DNA from: Bacteroidales bacterium
Lineage (GTDB): Bacteria > Bacteroidota > Bacteroidia > Bacteroidales > UBA10428
NCBI GenBank assembly: GCA_016935435.1
Contig: JAFGQZ010000001.1
Location: 1 to 64,000, forward strand
Direction of reading: 5' to 3'
DNA: 64,000 nt
Shown: positions 9,647 to 18,394 of the stretch, one piece after another
How the letters are laid out: the number at the start of each line of letters is the position of its first letter
How positions within the stretch are numbered: position 1 is the stretch's first letter
Translations under genes and position numbers: made by a program
Notes under the pieces: model-generated
Databases searched by the model: none
Seen by the model: the letters and a program-made list of their open reading frames with translations, nothing else
Told to the model about the DNA's origin: nothing

Positions 9647-9799
9647 TGCTTGTCGCAAACGGTTTGCGTGTTAGAGCTGTGGCGGTTAGGTGGAGTTATC
9701 ACTTATCAGTTTACACCGACTTAACGGGCTAGGGAAGACGCTAAAACACTTGAAGCCCCCGCCATTGCTTAAACACGCTGTTAACGGCATCTGCAAACA
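9647..9799. repeat. Long imperfect inverted repeat (attC-like architecture)
   Basis: The left arm (about 9647-9684) and right arm (about 9761-9799) pair imperfectly. GTTTGC pairs with GCAAAC at the outside. GCGTGTTagaGCtgTGGCGG pairs with CCGCCATTGCTTAAACACGC inside, 15 of 19 positions in the inner arm. About 75 bases of unpaired DNA lie between. This long folded shape with mismatched arms, next to small promoterless accessory ORFs, recalls integron attC sites. The R-box consensus GTTRRRY is not met, so it is only a resemblance. Small palindromes (GCAAACGGTTTGC, 9655-9667) are nested in the left arm. Confidence 0.55.
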
Positions 9800-9813
9800 A
9801 CTAAACTTTTACT

Positions 9814-9954
9814 CTATTTTTTTAAAGATTTTAATTTTAATCTCGATTTATTTGTTCTGATAAATTCACTTATAGCCTTTTCTTCCTCTTTAGTCAATGC
9901 TGATTCCTGTGTTCCAATAAAATCAACATCTAATTCTTTCGTTTTAGTCTTCAT
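9814..9954 (-). CDS. 46-aa small protein downstream of the GNAT-like gene
   Basis: The ORF runs from ATG 9954 to TAG 9814 and encodes MKTKTKELDVDFIGTQESAL followed by a glutamate-rich helix (TKEEEKAISEFI) and a lysine-rich end (RLKLKSLKK). It starts four bases after the stop of the 177-aa gene, so the two are very likely translationally coupled. It is acidic in the middle and basic at the end, with no membrane segment. The pair has the size and spacing of a toxin-antitoxin or effector/partner module, but function is not established. Confidence 0.6.
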   Translation of the reverse strand: MKTKTKELDVDFIGTQESALTKEEEKAISEFIRTNKSRLKLKSLKK

Positions 9955-9958
9955 GGCT

Positions 9959-10492
9959 TTATAATATATTAGTGAAATATTTATTTATCAATTTCAATGC
10001 AGCATTAGTCTCAATAATCATTAATCTGCCACCAAAATGAACAGCTCCCAAACTTTCAACATAGTGGTCAATCAGTTGGGTTTTAGAAACAAATGCTACA
10101 TTGCCTTCATGTCCTCTTTGAAAGGATAATTTGCATGCAAAAGCAACTAAGTTTCCAGGAACACCTGAGTATAATTTTGTTTTTCCTTTATTAAAAGGTG
10201 CACTTTCTACAAGATGCATAAACACATGGTCAGATTTAACTTCCAAGCTTATTAATCCTTGAATAATTGCTTGATTATTAACGATTGTTAATTTAAAGAC
10301 ATCTCGTTCAGGTTTCTTTAGTTCTAATTTCCAATCGAATTGCCAACCATTCTTTTTAGTTATAATTTTTAAATCTGCATTTGTTATTCGAACAATATCT
10401 GTAGAAAAACTATCCCCCGAAATAGTATTTTTAATGGAGTTTGTCAACTCATCAATTTCTATATCTATTCCAGAATTTGTTTTCTTTTTCAT
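9959..10492 (-). CDS. GNAT-like hypothetical protein, possible toxin-like partner
   Basis: A 177-aa soluble protein. Residues 108-150 (YSGVPGNLVAFACKLSFQRG, then NVAFVSKTQLIDHYVESLGA) follow the layout of GNAT motif A and B: a glycine-containing loop at the start of a helix, a beta strand, then Y..xLGA. The N-terminal 60 residues look like a separate small domain. Family is inferred from fold pattern only, with no exact match recognised. It has AT-rich codon use and is coupled to the 46-aa ORF. A substrate-modifying acetyltransferase or a GNAT toxin would both fit. Confidence 0.6.
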   Translation of the reverse strand: MKKKTNSGIDIEIDELTNSIKNTISGDSFSTDIVRITNADLKIITKKNGWQFDWKLELKKPERDVFKLTIVNNQAIIQGLISLEVKSDHVFMHLVESAPFNKGKTKLYSGVPGNLVAFACKLSFQRGHEGNVAFVSKTQLIDHYVESLGAVHFGGRLMIIETNAALKLINKYFTNIL

Positions 10493-10580
10493 TTTGTAAA
10501 AATACTAAATTTTGACCTCTTTCTCTTATTTGGTTCCTTTGAAGTTATTAGGTGAAAATGCATTACCGCTATCATTTGTA

Positions 10581-11900
10581 TTACTCATAAAACACCTTTA
10601 TTTGCCGGCCTTTTAATCGTTCTTCCAACCAATTGCTAATTTTGGTTTTTTCTGCGGCTTTTAGGCCCGATCCTGTTGAAAATACCACTACGGAAGTTTT
10701 CAAAGGTTCAGAAAGGGTATCGTGAAAAGAATACGACTCGGAATACAAACACCCTTGCAATTGTGGAAAAATAGTTTTTATCTCTCCCAAAAGCACCTGC
10801 CCGTATTTTTGTTGGATTACTAAACTGTCGGCCTCGGCAGATTTTTTTTCCAGTGCTGTGTTTAAACCAAATATTTGTTCCTTAAGCTTCGACAATTCTA
10901 CATTTTTATCATCGATATTGCTAAAAGCAAGCCCTTGTTCTATCGATATGGCTGCATTTTTTATCTTAAAATCGACCGACTTCTGTATAATTTTCGATTT
11001 TTGGGCTTCCGATAAAGTAGTGCCCCCATAAACCAGCACAATTGCCTGCGATTTTGGGTCGATATTGTGTTTTAGCAGATAGTTCCCTTCGAAAAGCGAA
11101 ACATTTGAAACATATTGTCCGGCCTTTTGTATAAAATCTTCCTGCTTTACAAGCCTGTACCCAAAATAAATACTGGGCAGAAGCACAATAATAATTGTTA
11201 ACGATACCATTCTGTTGATTTTGCTTCTTCGGCCTTCGTCAATAATGCTCCGGATAGGAAACTTTAACAATTGCGACACCATTACCGAAGCAATAGCAAT
11301 AAATATGGTATTTATGGTAAACAAATATATAGCCCCAAAGAAAAAATTAAACTGGCCGGTGGCCAGCCCATAGCCGGCAGTGCAAAGTGGGGGCATAAGG
11401 GCTGTTGCAATTGCCACACCCGGTATTACGTTGCCTTTTTGCTTGCAGCTTATTGCAACAATTCCGGCCAAACCGCCAAACAAAGCAATTAACACATCGT
11501 AAATTGTTGGGCTGGTGCGTGCCAGCAATTCTGAATGGGCTGTTGAAACAGGGCTAAGCGCAAAATAAGCTGTTGAAGCTATAAGGCTCGCTATTATGGC
11601 AAATGTAAAGTTCTTAACCGATTTTCTGAACAAAACAAAATCATAGGTGGCTATGCTGTAGCCCATGCCGTTTATTGGCCCCATAAGCGGAGAAATTAGC
11701 ATTGCACCAATAATTACGGCAGTAGAGTTCATGTTCAGGCCTACCGAGGCAATTACAATGGCAAAAATTAAAATCCAAAGGTTGGTGCCCTTAAATACAA
11801 TGCCTTTTTTAATTTCTTCATAAACAAAATCGGGATTTTCCAGTTCCGACTCCAGGTTAAAAAAATGTATTATTCTCCTGAGAATTACAAATGCATTCAT
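10581..11900 (-). CDS. DUF389 (TIGR00341-type) membrane protein
   Basis: A 439-aa integral membrane protein. The conserved DUF389 core spans roughly residues 40-220: VGLNMNSTAVIIGAMLISPLMGPINGMGYS, a second helix pair with IASTAYFALSP, then GLAGIVAIS and GVAIATALMPPLCTAGYGLATG, with five or six membrane segments. The C-terminal 200 residues are soluble (VYGGTTLSEAQKSKIIQKSV, coiled coil near VELSKLKEQIFGLNTALEKK). The role of the family is unknown. It stands alone between the accessory patch and a divergent plus-strand gene. Confidence 0.9.
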   Translation of the reverse strand: MNAFVILRRIIHFFNLESELENPDFVYEEIKKGIVFKGTNLWILIFAIVIASVGLNMNSTAVIIGAMLISPLMGPINGMGYSIATYDFVLFRKSVKNFTFAIIASLIASTAYFALSPVSTAHSELLARTSPTIYDVLIALFGGLAGIVAISCKQKGNVIPGVAIATALMPPLCTAGYGLATGQFNFFFGAIYLFTINTIFIAIASVMVSQLLKFPIRSIIDEGRRSKINRMVSLTIIIVLLPSIYFGYRLVKQEDFIQKAGQYVSNVSLFEGNYLLKHNIDPKSQAIVLVYGGTTLSEAQKSKIIQKSVDFKIKNAAISIEQGLAFSNIDDKNVELSKLKEQIFGLNTALEKKSAEADSLVIQQKYGQVLLGEIKTIFPQLQGCLYSESYSFHDTLSEPLKTSVVVFSTGSGLKAAEKTKISNWLEERLKGRQIKVFYE

Positions 11901-12122
11901 TATAAAGTAATTGTTATAATCATTATTAAATTAGTAATTTTTACAATGCTAAAACTTTTTTTACAGGTATTTTAACCCTTCAGCAACAATTCGCTGCCTG
12001 CGCCAATAATTTTACATTTTCAATACGTGTGTGGTAGGCTTGTCTTGTATTATTATAAAACAACAATTCAGAAAGCTTTCATAATTTATAAAAACAAGAT
12101 GTCAAACTTAAACGACAATACA

Positions 12123-13403
12123 ATGAAACGGTTATTAACTACAGGCATATTTTTTATGCTTTCGACGACTTTGCTGCTGGCATCCGGCGGCGATAAAAAG
12201 CCAAGGCATTCCTTCTCCGACACTACAAACTTTATCGAAATTGAAGGCAAACTTATAGATGAGGCAACAAAAAAGCCCGTTGTATTTGCTACTGTGTTTG
12301 TAACAGGCACAAGCATTGGTACGGTATCGAACATCGATGGGGAGTTTATCCTGAAAGTTCCCAAAAACAAAGAACAAGCAACCATTTCGTTTGCCCACAT
12401 TGGCTACGAAAACAAAATAGTTGCAGTTGCCGGGTTACTAGCCCCAATCAATACCATTGAAATTAAAACGGCAACTGTGCCTATCGATGAAGTGGTTGTG
12501 CGCCCTGCCGACGGACTGGCAATTATACTGGCAGCACTTGAAAAAATACCATCGAACTATAGCGATGTTGCTGAAATGCAAACAGCGTTTTACCGCGAAA
12601 CAGTAAAGCAAAACAAAAAATACGTTTCGGTATCGGAAGCTGTGCTCGATATATATAAGGCACCCTATAAATCGACCTTCGACTACGACAGGCTAAAAAT
12701 ATATAAAGGCCGTAAAAGCCACGATGTAAAAAAAATGGACACAGTTGTTGTAAAATTGCAAGGGGGTCCGAAAACCAGTTTGCTGCTCGATGTGGTTAAA
12801 AACCCCGGAGACATTCTTGACCGCGAAACACTTGAGTATTACAATTTTTTTCTTGCCGGTATCACCACTGTTGACAACCGCGAAACATACGTAATTCATT
12901 TCGACCAGAAAGATGGTGTGGAATACCCGCTTTACATGGGAAATATTTACATCGACACAAAAACATATGCCTTTAGCGGATTCGACTTTAACCTAAGCGA
13001 AAAAGGGCTTCCGTATGCATCGAAATACCTGGTTAAGAAAAAACCGGTAAACATGAAAATAGATGTGGAAAACGGCCATTATTTGATAAAATACCGCTTC
13101 GACAACGATCGCTGGTACCTCAATTATGTGCGCTCCGAAATTGAATTCAGCAGCAAATGGAAACAAAAATTGTTTAAATCGGATTTCCAGATTATGCTCG
13201 AAATGGCCGTAACCGACAGGGACAGGGAAAATATCGAAAAGTTTGCAACTAAAGAAACTGTCAAATTAAATGAAGTGTTTGCCGACCAGGTATCGTACTT
13301 TGAAGACGACAGCTTCTGGGGCGATTACAACACCATTAAGCCCGATGAGTCGATTGAAGTTGCTATTGAAAAACTAAACCGTAAACTTAAAAGAAGACAG
13401 TAA
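12123..13403 (+). CDS. Surface-associated protein with carboxypeptidase-regulatory-like domain
   Basis: A 426-aa exported protein. ATG 12123 starts a standard signal peptide (MKRLLTTGIFFMLSTTLLLAS); ATG 12099 would add eight residues. Residues about 38-120 form a CarboxypepD_reg-like beta-sandwich (IEIEGKLIDEATKKPVVFATVFVTGTSIGTVSNIDGEFIL, ISFAHIGYE). The rest is a beta-rich domain common in Bacteroidota proteins that carry this module (YREFV-like FYRETVKQNKKYVSVSEAVLDIY, YPLYMGNIYIDTKTYAFSGF, KYRFDNDRWYLNYVRSEIEF). There is no TonB barrel. Probably periplasmic or outer-membrane-attached; function unknown. A clean terminator follows 45 bases after the stop. Confidence 0.75.
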   Translation: MKRLLTTGIFFMLSTTLLLASGGDKKPRHSFSDTTNFIEIEGKLIDEATKKPVVFATVFVTGTSIGTVSNIDGEFILKVPKNKEQATISFAHIGYENKIVAVAGLLAPINTIEIKTATVPIDEVVVRPADGLAIILAALEKIPSNYSDVAEMQTAFYRETVKQNKKYVSVSEAVLDIYKAPYKSTFDYDRLKIYKGRKSHDVKKMDTVVVKLQGGPKTSLLLDVVKNPGDILDRETLEYYNFFLAGITTVDNRETYVIHFDQKDGVEYPLYMGNIYIDTKTYAFSGFDFNLSEKGLPYASKYLVKKKPVNMKIDVENGHYLIKYRFDNDRWYLNYVRSEIEFSSKWKQKLFKSDFQIMLEMAVTDRDRENIEKFATKETVKLNEVFADQVSYFEDDSFWGDYNTIKPDESIEVAIEKLNRKLKRRQ

Positions 13404-13447
13404 ATATATTGGCTTACAATAATTAAGGTAGTTAGTTAAAGGTAAAG

Positions 13448-13476
13448 GCGGCCCTTATACAGGGTCGCTTTTTTTT
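13448..13476 (+). terminator. Intrinsic terminator
   Basis: GCGGCCCT, a short loop, then AGGGTCGC (one G-T pair) followed by eight or more T. It closes the plus-strand gene ending at 13403. Confidence 0.85.
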
Positions 13477-13505
13477 ACAAGGGCTGACCATAAGAAGTTC
13501 TTGTT

Positions 13506-13538
13506 TTTGACCGTAAACCAAACTCATCTTTAAGTTTT
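13506..13538 (+). promoter_or_regulatory. Candidate Bacteroidota promoter
   Basis: TTTG (13506-13509), 21 bases, then TAAGTTTT (13531-13538), a near match to TAnnTTTG. It lies about 45 bases upstream of the lipoprotein pseudogene, whose ATG at 13583 is preceded by a full Shine-Dalgarno (GGAGG, 13571-13575). Such strong ribosome sites are uncommon in Bacteroidota. Confidence 0.4.
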
Positions 13539-13582
13539 TATGTATATTAAACAAAAAAACAGTTCTAAGAGGAGGAAAAGCT

Positions 13583-14381
13583 ATGAAAAAAAATTATTTT
13601 GCAATTGTGCTTTGTTCTGCATTAATAATGTTTTTCGGATGTATAAAAGAAAATGAAAACGAAGGTAAAAAAAACTGGTACACTGAAATTTAAAACTTTA
13701 AACCCGATGGCAACAACTGGCACCAAAAGCACAACATCAACAGAAATTGGCACAGAAAACCCGCCGCTTACCGGCGACACAACTATTACAATAAATACCA
13801 GCATGAGGGTGTGTATTGGCGATGTATGGGTTTCACAAGATGAAGTAAAAGCAGGCAACCCCGACAACCTTGAATGGATAAGGCTTACCAACGAAACCAA
13901 TCGCGAGCTGAAACTGATTGAAGATTACACCTTCGATCCAAAAACCCTGCCTGTTGGCACTTATACGAGCATTAAAATGTCGCTCAGAAATATCTTCTAC
14001 CGATATGTCGAACTGGATAAAGACAATTCTGTTAAATATGAACTACCTGAAACAATGGGCAGTTGGTTCGATGCCTGCAACGAAAACGACACTTCGTGGG
14101 TTAAGCCCGACTACTTCTCTACCGATGGGAACCATAAACTGAACGACAATGGCGTGTTTGAAGTTTCAGCTGCCGGGGAGAAAATCGCAGGCTTCACTGT
14201 TGATGAAGGTAAAACTGTAATTGTTACCTGGCGGTTTGGGGCCGGTGCCACCGAACCCTGAACAAACTACCTGATAGACGAAAACAAGAACGGTGTTTGG
14301 GACTGCGGCACAGATTACATCGAAATAGAATGCCCCCCGGAAATGGAATACATGGCCGATTTTTTAATTGAATATGAATAA
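13583..14381 (+). pseudogene. Disrupted lipoprotein gene (frameshift plus in-frame stop)
   Basis: ATG 13583 begins a lipoprotein signal (MKKNYFAIVLCSALIMFFGC, lipidation Cys at the end), then the frame closes after GKKNWYTEI. The downstream body is open in the +1 frame from about 13653 to 14261 (TGTLKFKTLNPMATTGTKST..., RVCIGDVWVSQDEVKAG). The switch falls in a run of eight A near 13667-13674. That frame then meets TGA at 14259, where TGG (Trp) would continue into NYLIDENKNGVWDCGTDYIE and a stop at 14379-14381. Two lesions suggest a decaying gene. An A-run indel plus a base error in the assembly, or slippage control, are alternatives. Family not recognised. Confidence 0.7.
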
Positions 14382-14406
14382 TAACTAACTTAATTTTAGC
14401 TATCAC

Positions 14407-14490
14407 AAAACAATTACGACAATGTGCCGAAGGGTAAAAGTAACCCAAAAACCAAGTCGTAATTGTTTTTTGCAGTACACTGCATTTTTT
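14407..14490. terminator. Bidirectional terminator with a 14-bp perfect stem
   Basis: AAAACAATTACGAC (14407-14420) pairs perfectly with GTCGTAATTGTTTT (14456-14469) around a 35-base loop. Just after lies GCAGT-AC-ACTGC with eight T. It sits between the convergent lipoprotein pseudogene (+) and chemoreceptor (-), and can serve both. Confidence 0.75.
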
Positions 14491-14518
14491 TTATGTTCTT
14501 TTGAATATTTTTTAAAGG

Positions 14519-16534
14519 TTAAAAGTTCTCGAATTGGCTGTCGTCAATATCTCTATTACCCTTAAATTGAAGGGCTGTTAACGATTTCCCATTACTATTT
14601 TGCTTTTTAGCCTTCCGTACTTCTTCAGTCTTTTTGCTTATTACAGTTTTCACTGTTTTTCTGCTTTTTTCAGTGCCAACCTTAAAAAACGAGAGCATTT
14701 CGTCGAGTTGCCCGGCTTCACTGGCCAGTTCCTCCGAACTTGACGATAATTCTTCGGAGAAAGAAGCATTCTGCTGGGTAATGCTGTTGAGCTGTAAAAT
14801 AGCCGAACTAATCTGGTTGGCCCCACTGTTTTGTTCTAAACTGGCTGCATTAATTTCCTGTACGAGTTTCACCGTTTTATCAATTTCGGGCAAAAGGGTA
14901 TTAATAAGGTTATCGCTTTCTTCGGTATTCTGTACACTTTGTAAAGCCAGGCTAACAATTTCGTCTGCTGCCACCTTGCTCCTCTCGGCAAGCTTTCGCA
15001 CTTCGGCTGCCACAACTGCAAAACCTTTACCGTGTTCGCCCGCCCGTGCTGCCTCAACAGCAGCATTTAAGGCAAGTATATTGGTCTGAAAAGCTATGTC
15101 GTTGATTATAGTTATTTTGCTCGAAATGGCCTTAATCGACTCCAGGCTTCTTTTCCCTGCAAATTCCACCTTTTTCATTATTCCCGAAGCATTAAACACA
15201 ATTGATTCGGCCAACTGTGCATTTTCTTTGTTCTGCTCTATATTGGCAGTCATCTCTTCTATTGATGAGGTTACTTCTTCTGTTGATGATGCCTGTTCGG
15301 TTGCCCCTTCCGACAATTGAATCGAGCTGCTGCTAATTTGCTGGCTGGCCGAAGCTACATTTGCCGATGCTGTTTGAATGCCTAAAAATATGTCTTTCAA
15401 CTGGCAGGTCATTTCATTTAGGGCTTCAGCCATTTGTCCGATTTCGTCCTGCTGATTCAAGTGTAACAAATCTGACAAATCGCCGCCTGCAAGCCTTTTG
15501 GAATGAACAACCATTTGATTTATTGCCCGCGACAACATTCTGGCAATTAGCGAATTAATAATCACAAACAAAAGCACACCAACAGAAATGGCAAAAATAA
15601 TTCCATTTCTAACTTTACGGATTATCCCGAAAAGTTCTTCCTCATACAACGATACTGACACAAATGATTCTATAGGCTTTACATATTGGTAATACTGGTA
15701 TTTCCATTCCCCACCCCATTCATACCGTAATTTCTGTACCCCTGCTTTCTGAGTATCCATTTGCTTAAAAAACAATTCGCCATTTATATTTCCCCCCTCA
15801 CTTTCAGGATGTATAATAAAATTTCCATCAATATCAACAACAAAAGGGTAACCCGATTCAAAATAGTTTTTGTTGTTAAAATAAGCCTTTAGGGAACTAA
15901 AGTCTTTCTCATTTACAGCCACCCCAATAATGCCCTTTAACTCATTATTAACATATAAGGGCGAGTAGTTTGTCAACATCCAGCTCCCCACAACAATTGC
16001 CCTGCCATGATACCTTTGACCTTTTTCAATACTTTCAACAATTGCAGAATTAAACTCTAAGATTGTACCTAAGGCCCTGTTTCCATTATTATCAGTAACA
16101 TTCGTTGATATACGGACATAGCCCGCATTTGTTTTTTGAAAAACCGACACATAACAATTGCTTAACTCACCAATGTTGTCAACATCAAAATTACTATTGT
16201 TTAGGTTACGGCCATTAAGGTTCCAAACAAAAGTTTCCAAATTTCCAACTTTAAGCTTTTCTTTGGTTTCAGAAATATTTCCCTCGCCTGCCAGGTACAA
16301 CAAAGCTATTTCCATAGAATTGTTAACATGTTGTTGGTTGTCTTTTATCTGAACATTAATTAGCTCTGATAAATCTGTAACCTGTTCTGCCATTCGTGCG
16401 TCGGTATCTCTTAGTATCTGCTTTTTTTGAACATTAGTTGTATATATAGCCATTAAAATAAAAATAACGGCAAAAACCATTGTAAGTACAAGGTTTAACC
16501 TTACTCCAATTTTTAAGTCTTTAATTCGTTTCAT
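14519..16534 (-). CDS. Methyl-accepting chemotaxis protein with Cache_3-Cache_2-like sensor
   Basis: A 671-aa chemoreceptor. TM1 is at about 13-33. The periplasmic domain (about 34-310) has the Cache_3-Cache_2 pattern ([50 protein letters not shown]). TM2 ([18 protein letters not shown]) is followed by HAMP and the MCP hairpin with tip [18 protein letters not shown]. The end, DDSQFENF, parallels the ESF/ETF ends of the other two receptors here. The hairpin tip matches the receptor at 7 kb rather than the one at 55 kb, so these two probably share a signalling array. Confidence 0.94.
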   Translation of the reverse strand: MKRIKDLKIGVRLNLVLTMVFAVIFILMAIYTTNVQKKQILRDTDARMAEQVTDLSELINVQIKDNQQHVNNSMEIALLYLAGEGNISETKEKLKVGNLETFVWNLNGRNLNNSNFDVDNIGELSNCYVSVFQKTNAGYVRISTNVTDNNGNRALGTILEFNSAIVESIEKGQRYHGRAIVVGSWMLTNYSPLYVNNELKGIIGVAVNEKDFSSLKAYFNNKNYFESGYPFVVDIDGNFIIHPESEGGNINGELFFKQMDTQKAGVQKLRYEWGGEWKYQYYQYVKPIESFVSVSLYEEELFGIIRKVRNGIIFAISVGVLLFVIINSLIARMLSRAINQMVVHSKRLAGGDLSDLLHLNQQDEIGQMAEALNEMTCQLKDIFLGIQTASANVASASQQISSSSIQLSEGATEQASSTEEVTSSIEEMTANIEQNKENAQLAESIVFNASGIMKKVEFAGKRSLESIKAISSKITIINDIAFQTNILALNAAVEAARAGEHGKGFAVVAAEVRKLAERSKVAADEIVSLALQSVQNTEESDNLINTLLPEIDKTVKLVQEINAASLEQNSGANQISSAILQLNSITQQNASFSEELSSSSEELASEAGQLDEMLSFFKVGTEKSRKTVKTVISKKTEEVRKAKKQNSNGKSLTALQFKGNRDIDDSQFENF

Positions 16535-16675
16535 AAATTATAGTTTAAGGTTCGATATTTTGGCAAACAAACTCTTAAATGCATTGTTGAGAAAATAAAA
16601 AGCCTTAAATAATAATATTCTCTATGCCTGCATTAAATGGTTTTTACCTGAAACCATTTTGCTGCCAATTGTTTT

Positions 16676-16702
16676 AAAGCAGTATTAATTTACTGCTTTT
16701 TT
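16676..16702. terminator. Hairpin with T-run between DUF4846 and chemoreceptor genes
   Basis: AAAGCAGTA, six-base loop, TACTGCTTT, then six T on the plus strand. The flanking genes are both on the minus strand, where the trailing U-run is only three bases, so efficiency in that direction is doubtful. A second AT-rich hairpin lies at 16635-16659. Confidence 0.4.
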
Positions 16703-16758
16703 ATAAAATATTAGACATTTATTCAATTTACACTGCCTGAATTTTCGAAAAACCAAAA

Positions 16759-17556
16759 CTACTCCACAAACCTTCTTAGATCGTCCTTATTAAAAACCCA
16801 TTCGGGGGTAATAATTTCATCGGACAAGCTAATTGCGTACCAGGGGCTAAGTTGCTTATCGACAGGGTTTGTTAATATATGGATACTTTGTGCAGGCATA
16901 TAACTTTGTGCCAGCAAATAAATTTTCGACCCGTCGGTTTTATTTACAGCCATGTCAACAACAATAACGGCATGCCCATAGGGTTCCCTTTTTTGTATAA
17001 ACACATCGCCAATACGCATTGAGTCGATGCTGGCAACCTTTTGCAACTGCCCGTGCAACGAACGGGTATTTGCATACGAAAATACATAGTCCATATATTT
17101 TCGGAAAGCTTTATAAGCCGTATCGCCTGCACTATAACCGAGAAAATACCGTGGCTTTCCGTCCGACACAAAATGAAAGGCTATTTCGCTGTGCCTCTTT
17201 TGGCTGTAAAGGAACTCCCCCCTTAAACGCATAACCGCATCGGCACATTGTTGAAGGTCGCGTTTGCCTACATCTAAATCGATAACGGCAACATGAACCC
17301 TTTGGTTAATTTTAGGCAACCCGTTATAATAAAACACCTTTGAGCCCTTGGGCAACAAAACAAGGTTTTGCAGAAAATATCCAAAAGTGCCGGGCTTTTC
17401 TTCAATTCTGACATAACCTTCTGGCAGTTTTATCCTGTCACAAATTTTATCCGATTGCTTTACTGAGTCTTTTGTTTGCCTAAATTCCTGGCTATCAACT
17501 GCCGGCTTGCACGACCAATTCACAATTACCATAACAGAAAACAGAATCTTTATCAT
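16759..17556 (-). CDS. DUF4846-family lipoprotein
   Basis: A 265-aa protein. The start at 17556 is chosen because it gives a lipoprotein signal, MIKILFSVMVIVNWSC, lipidated at Cys16; the longer reading to 17643 buries this. The rest is a DUF4846 domain: LPEGYVRIEEKPGTFGYFLQ, YNGLPKINQRVHVAVIDLDV, CADAVMRLRGEFLYSQKR, IGDVFIQKREPYGHAVIVVDMA and SPWYAISLSDEIITPEW. Domain function is unknown. Likely anchored in the inner or outer membrane facing the periplasm. Confidence 0.85.
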   Translation of the reverse strand: MIKILFSVMVIVNWSCKPAVDSQEFRQTKDSVKQSDKICDRIKLPEGYVRIEEKPGTFGYFLQNLVLLPKGSKVFYYNGLPKINQRVHVAVIDLDVGKRDLQQCADAVMRLRGEFLYSQKRHSEIAFHFVSDGKPRYFLGYSAGDTAYKAFRKYMDYVFSYANTRSLHGQLQKVASIDSMRIGDVFIQKREPYGHAVIVVDMAVNKTDGSKIYLLAQSYMPAQSIHILTNPVDKQLSPWYAISLSDEIITPEWVFNKDDLRRFVE

Positions 17557-17676
17557 GATTGAAGGTTGAGGTTTTAAATAATCTTTTTCTCTAATAATAT
17601 GAATGATCAATATCACTACTAACTTTTCAGCAAATATCAACAATTCTTGCTATATTAAAGGGTTAAATTCTTATAC

Positions 17677-17970
17677 ATGAACGGCAAACTAAAAAATACC
17701 GATAAAAACACTGTATTAAAAACAGGCAGCGATTTAAACATTGAAGTTATAAAAGATTTGTATAAGCAACTTGTAGAGCTTTTTAAAAGAAACGAGCCTT
17801 TTGTAATAAAATCGCCCGGCATAAAAAACATCGATCTTACCGGCATACAATTTCTTTACCATGCAAAAAAAACTGGTGAAACCAACAATACACCAGTTAC
17901 ATTCGACCTGAATTTTTCCGAAGAGGTAAAACAGTTTTTGTCTAAAACCGGTTTTAGCAGTTTAATTTAA
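17677..17970 (+). CDS. STAS-domain protein in a CheA operon
   Basis: A 97-aa single STAS (anti-sigma-antagonist type) domain. FVIKSPGIKNIDLTGIQFLYHAKK matches the strand and helix that carry the regulatory serine in SpoIIAA; here the position is Thr55 (DLTG). It is followed 15 bases later by a receiver gene and then CheA, all in one run, so it likely takes part in the same pathway. STAS proteins act as phosphorylatable switch partners, but the kinase partner here is not evident. Confidence 0.8.
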   Translation: MNGKLKNTDKNTVLKTGSDLNIEVIKDLYKQLVELFKRNEPFVIKSPGIKNIDLTGIQFLYHAKKTGETNNTPVTFDLNFSEEVKQFLSKTGFSSLI

Positions 17971-17985
17971 AACATCAATTATTTT

Positions 17986-18354
17986 ATGGCCCGAAAAAAG
18001 AGAATACTCTTATTTGAAGAATTTGAAAGCATCAGGAACATTCTTGTAAAAACATTGGAAAAAAAAGACGCAGAAACCATAATTGTAAGTTCTTTTAACG
18101 ATGCAAAAAAACAGTTAAACGGCACGGGTTTTAGCATGGCAATAATCGATTTCGACAATAAAAACCACCAATCGCTTGAGTTAATAAAATATATGCGAGA
18201 AACCTCAAGCTATATTTTTACTCCTATTATACTGCTTATTACAGGCAACAAGGAGCAATTTACCGATCGGCTTTCGGGGTATAATATTGCCTGCTACCTT
18301 ACAAAACCGTTCGATATGGCTTTGTTTAATTCTGTTACCGACCGATTTAAATAA
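17986..18354 (+). CDS. CheY-like receiver protein with altered acid pocket
   Basis: A 122-aa stand-alone receiver domain. The phosphoacceptor Asp55 (MAIIDF), the switch Thr (LLITGN) and the Lys (YLTKPFD) are all present. The usual N-terminal acid pair DD is replaced by EE (LLFEEFES), which may alter Mg binding. It has no output domain. Located between the STAS gene and cheA, it is the obvious phosphoacceptor candidate for that CheA, as a CheY analogue acting on a non-flagellar target. Confidence 0.85.
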   Translation: MARKKRILLFEEFESIRNILVKTLEKKDAETIIVSSFNDAKKQLNGTGFSMAIIDFDNKNHQSLELIKYMRETSSYIFTPIILLITGNKEQFTDRLSGYNIACYLTKPFDMALFNSVTDRFK

Positions 18355-18394
18355 AACTCTTCAATAACAAAAATAGTTGCTAAAAAACACCCTT

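Noticed and set aside
9647-9799. Certain integron attC site
   Set aside because: The fold is attC-like but the R-box consensus is missing and no integrase gene is in the window; kept only as a resemblance.
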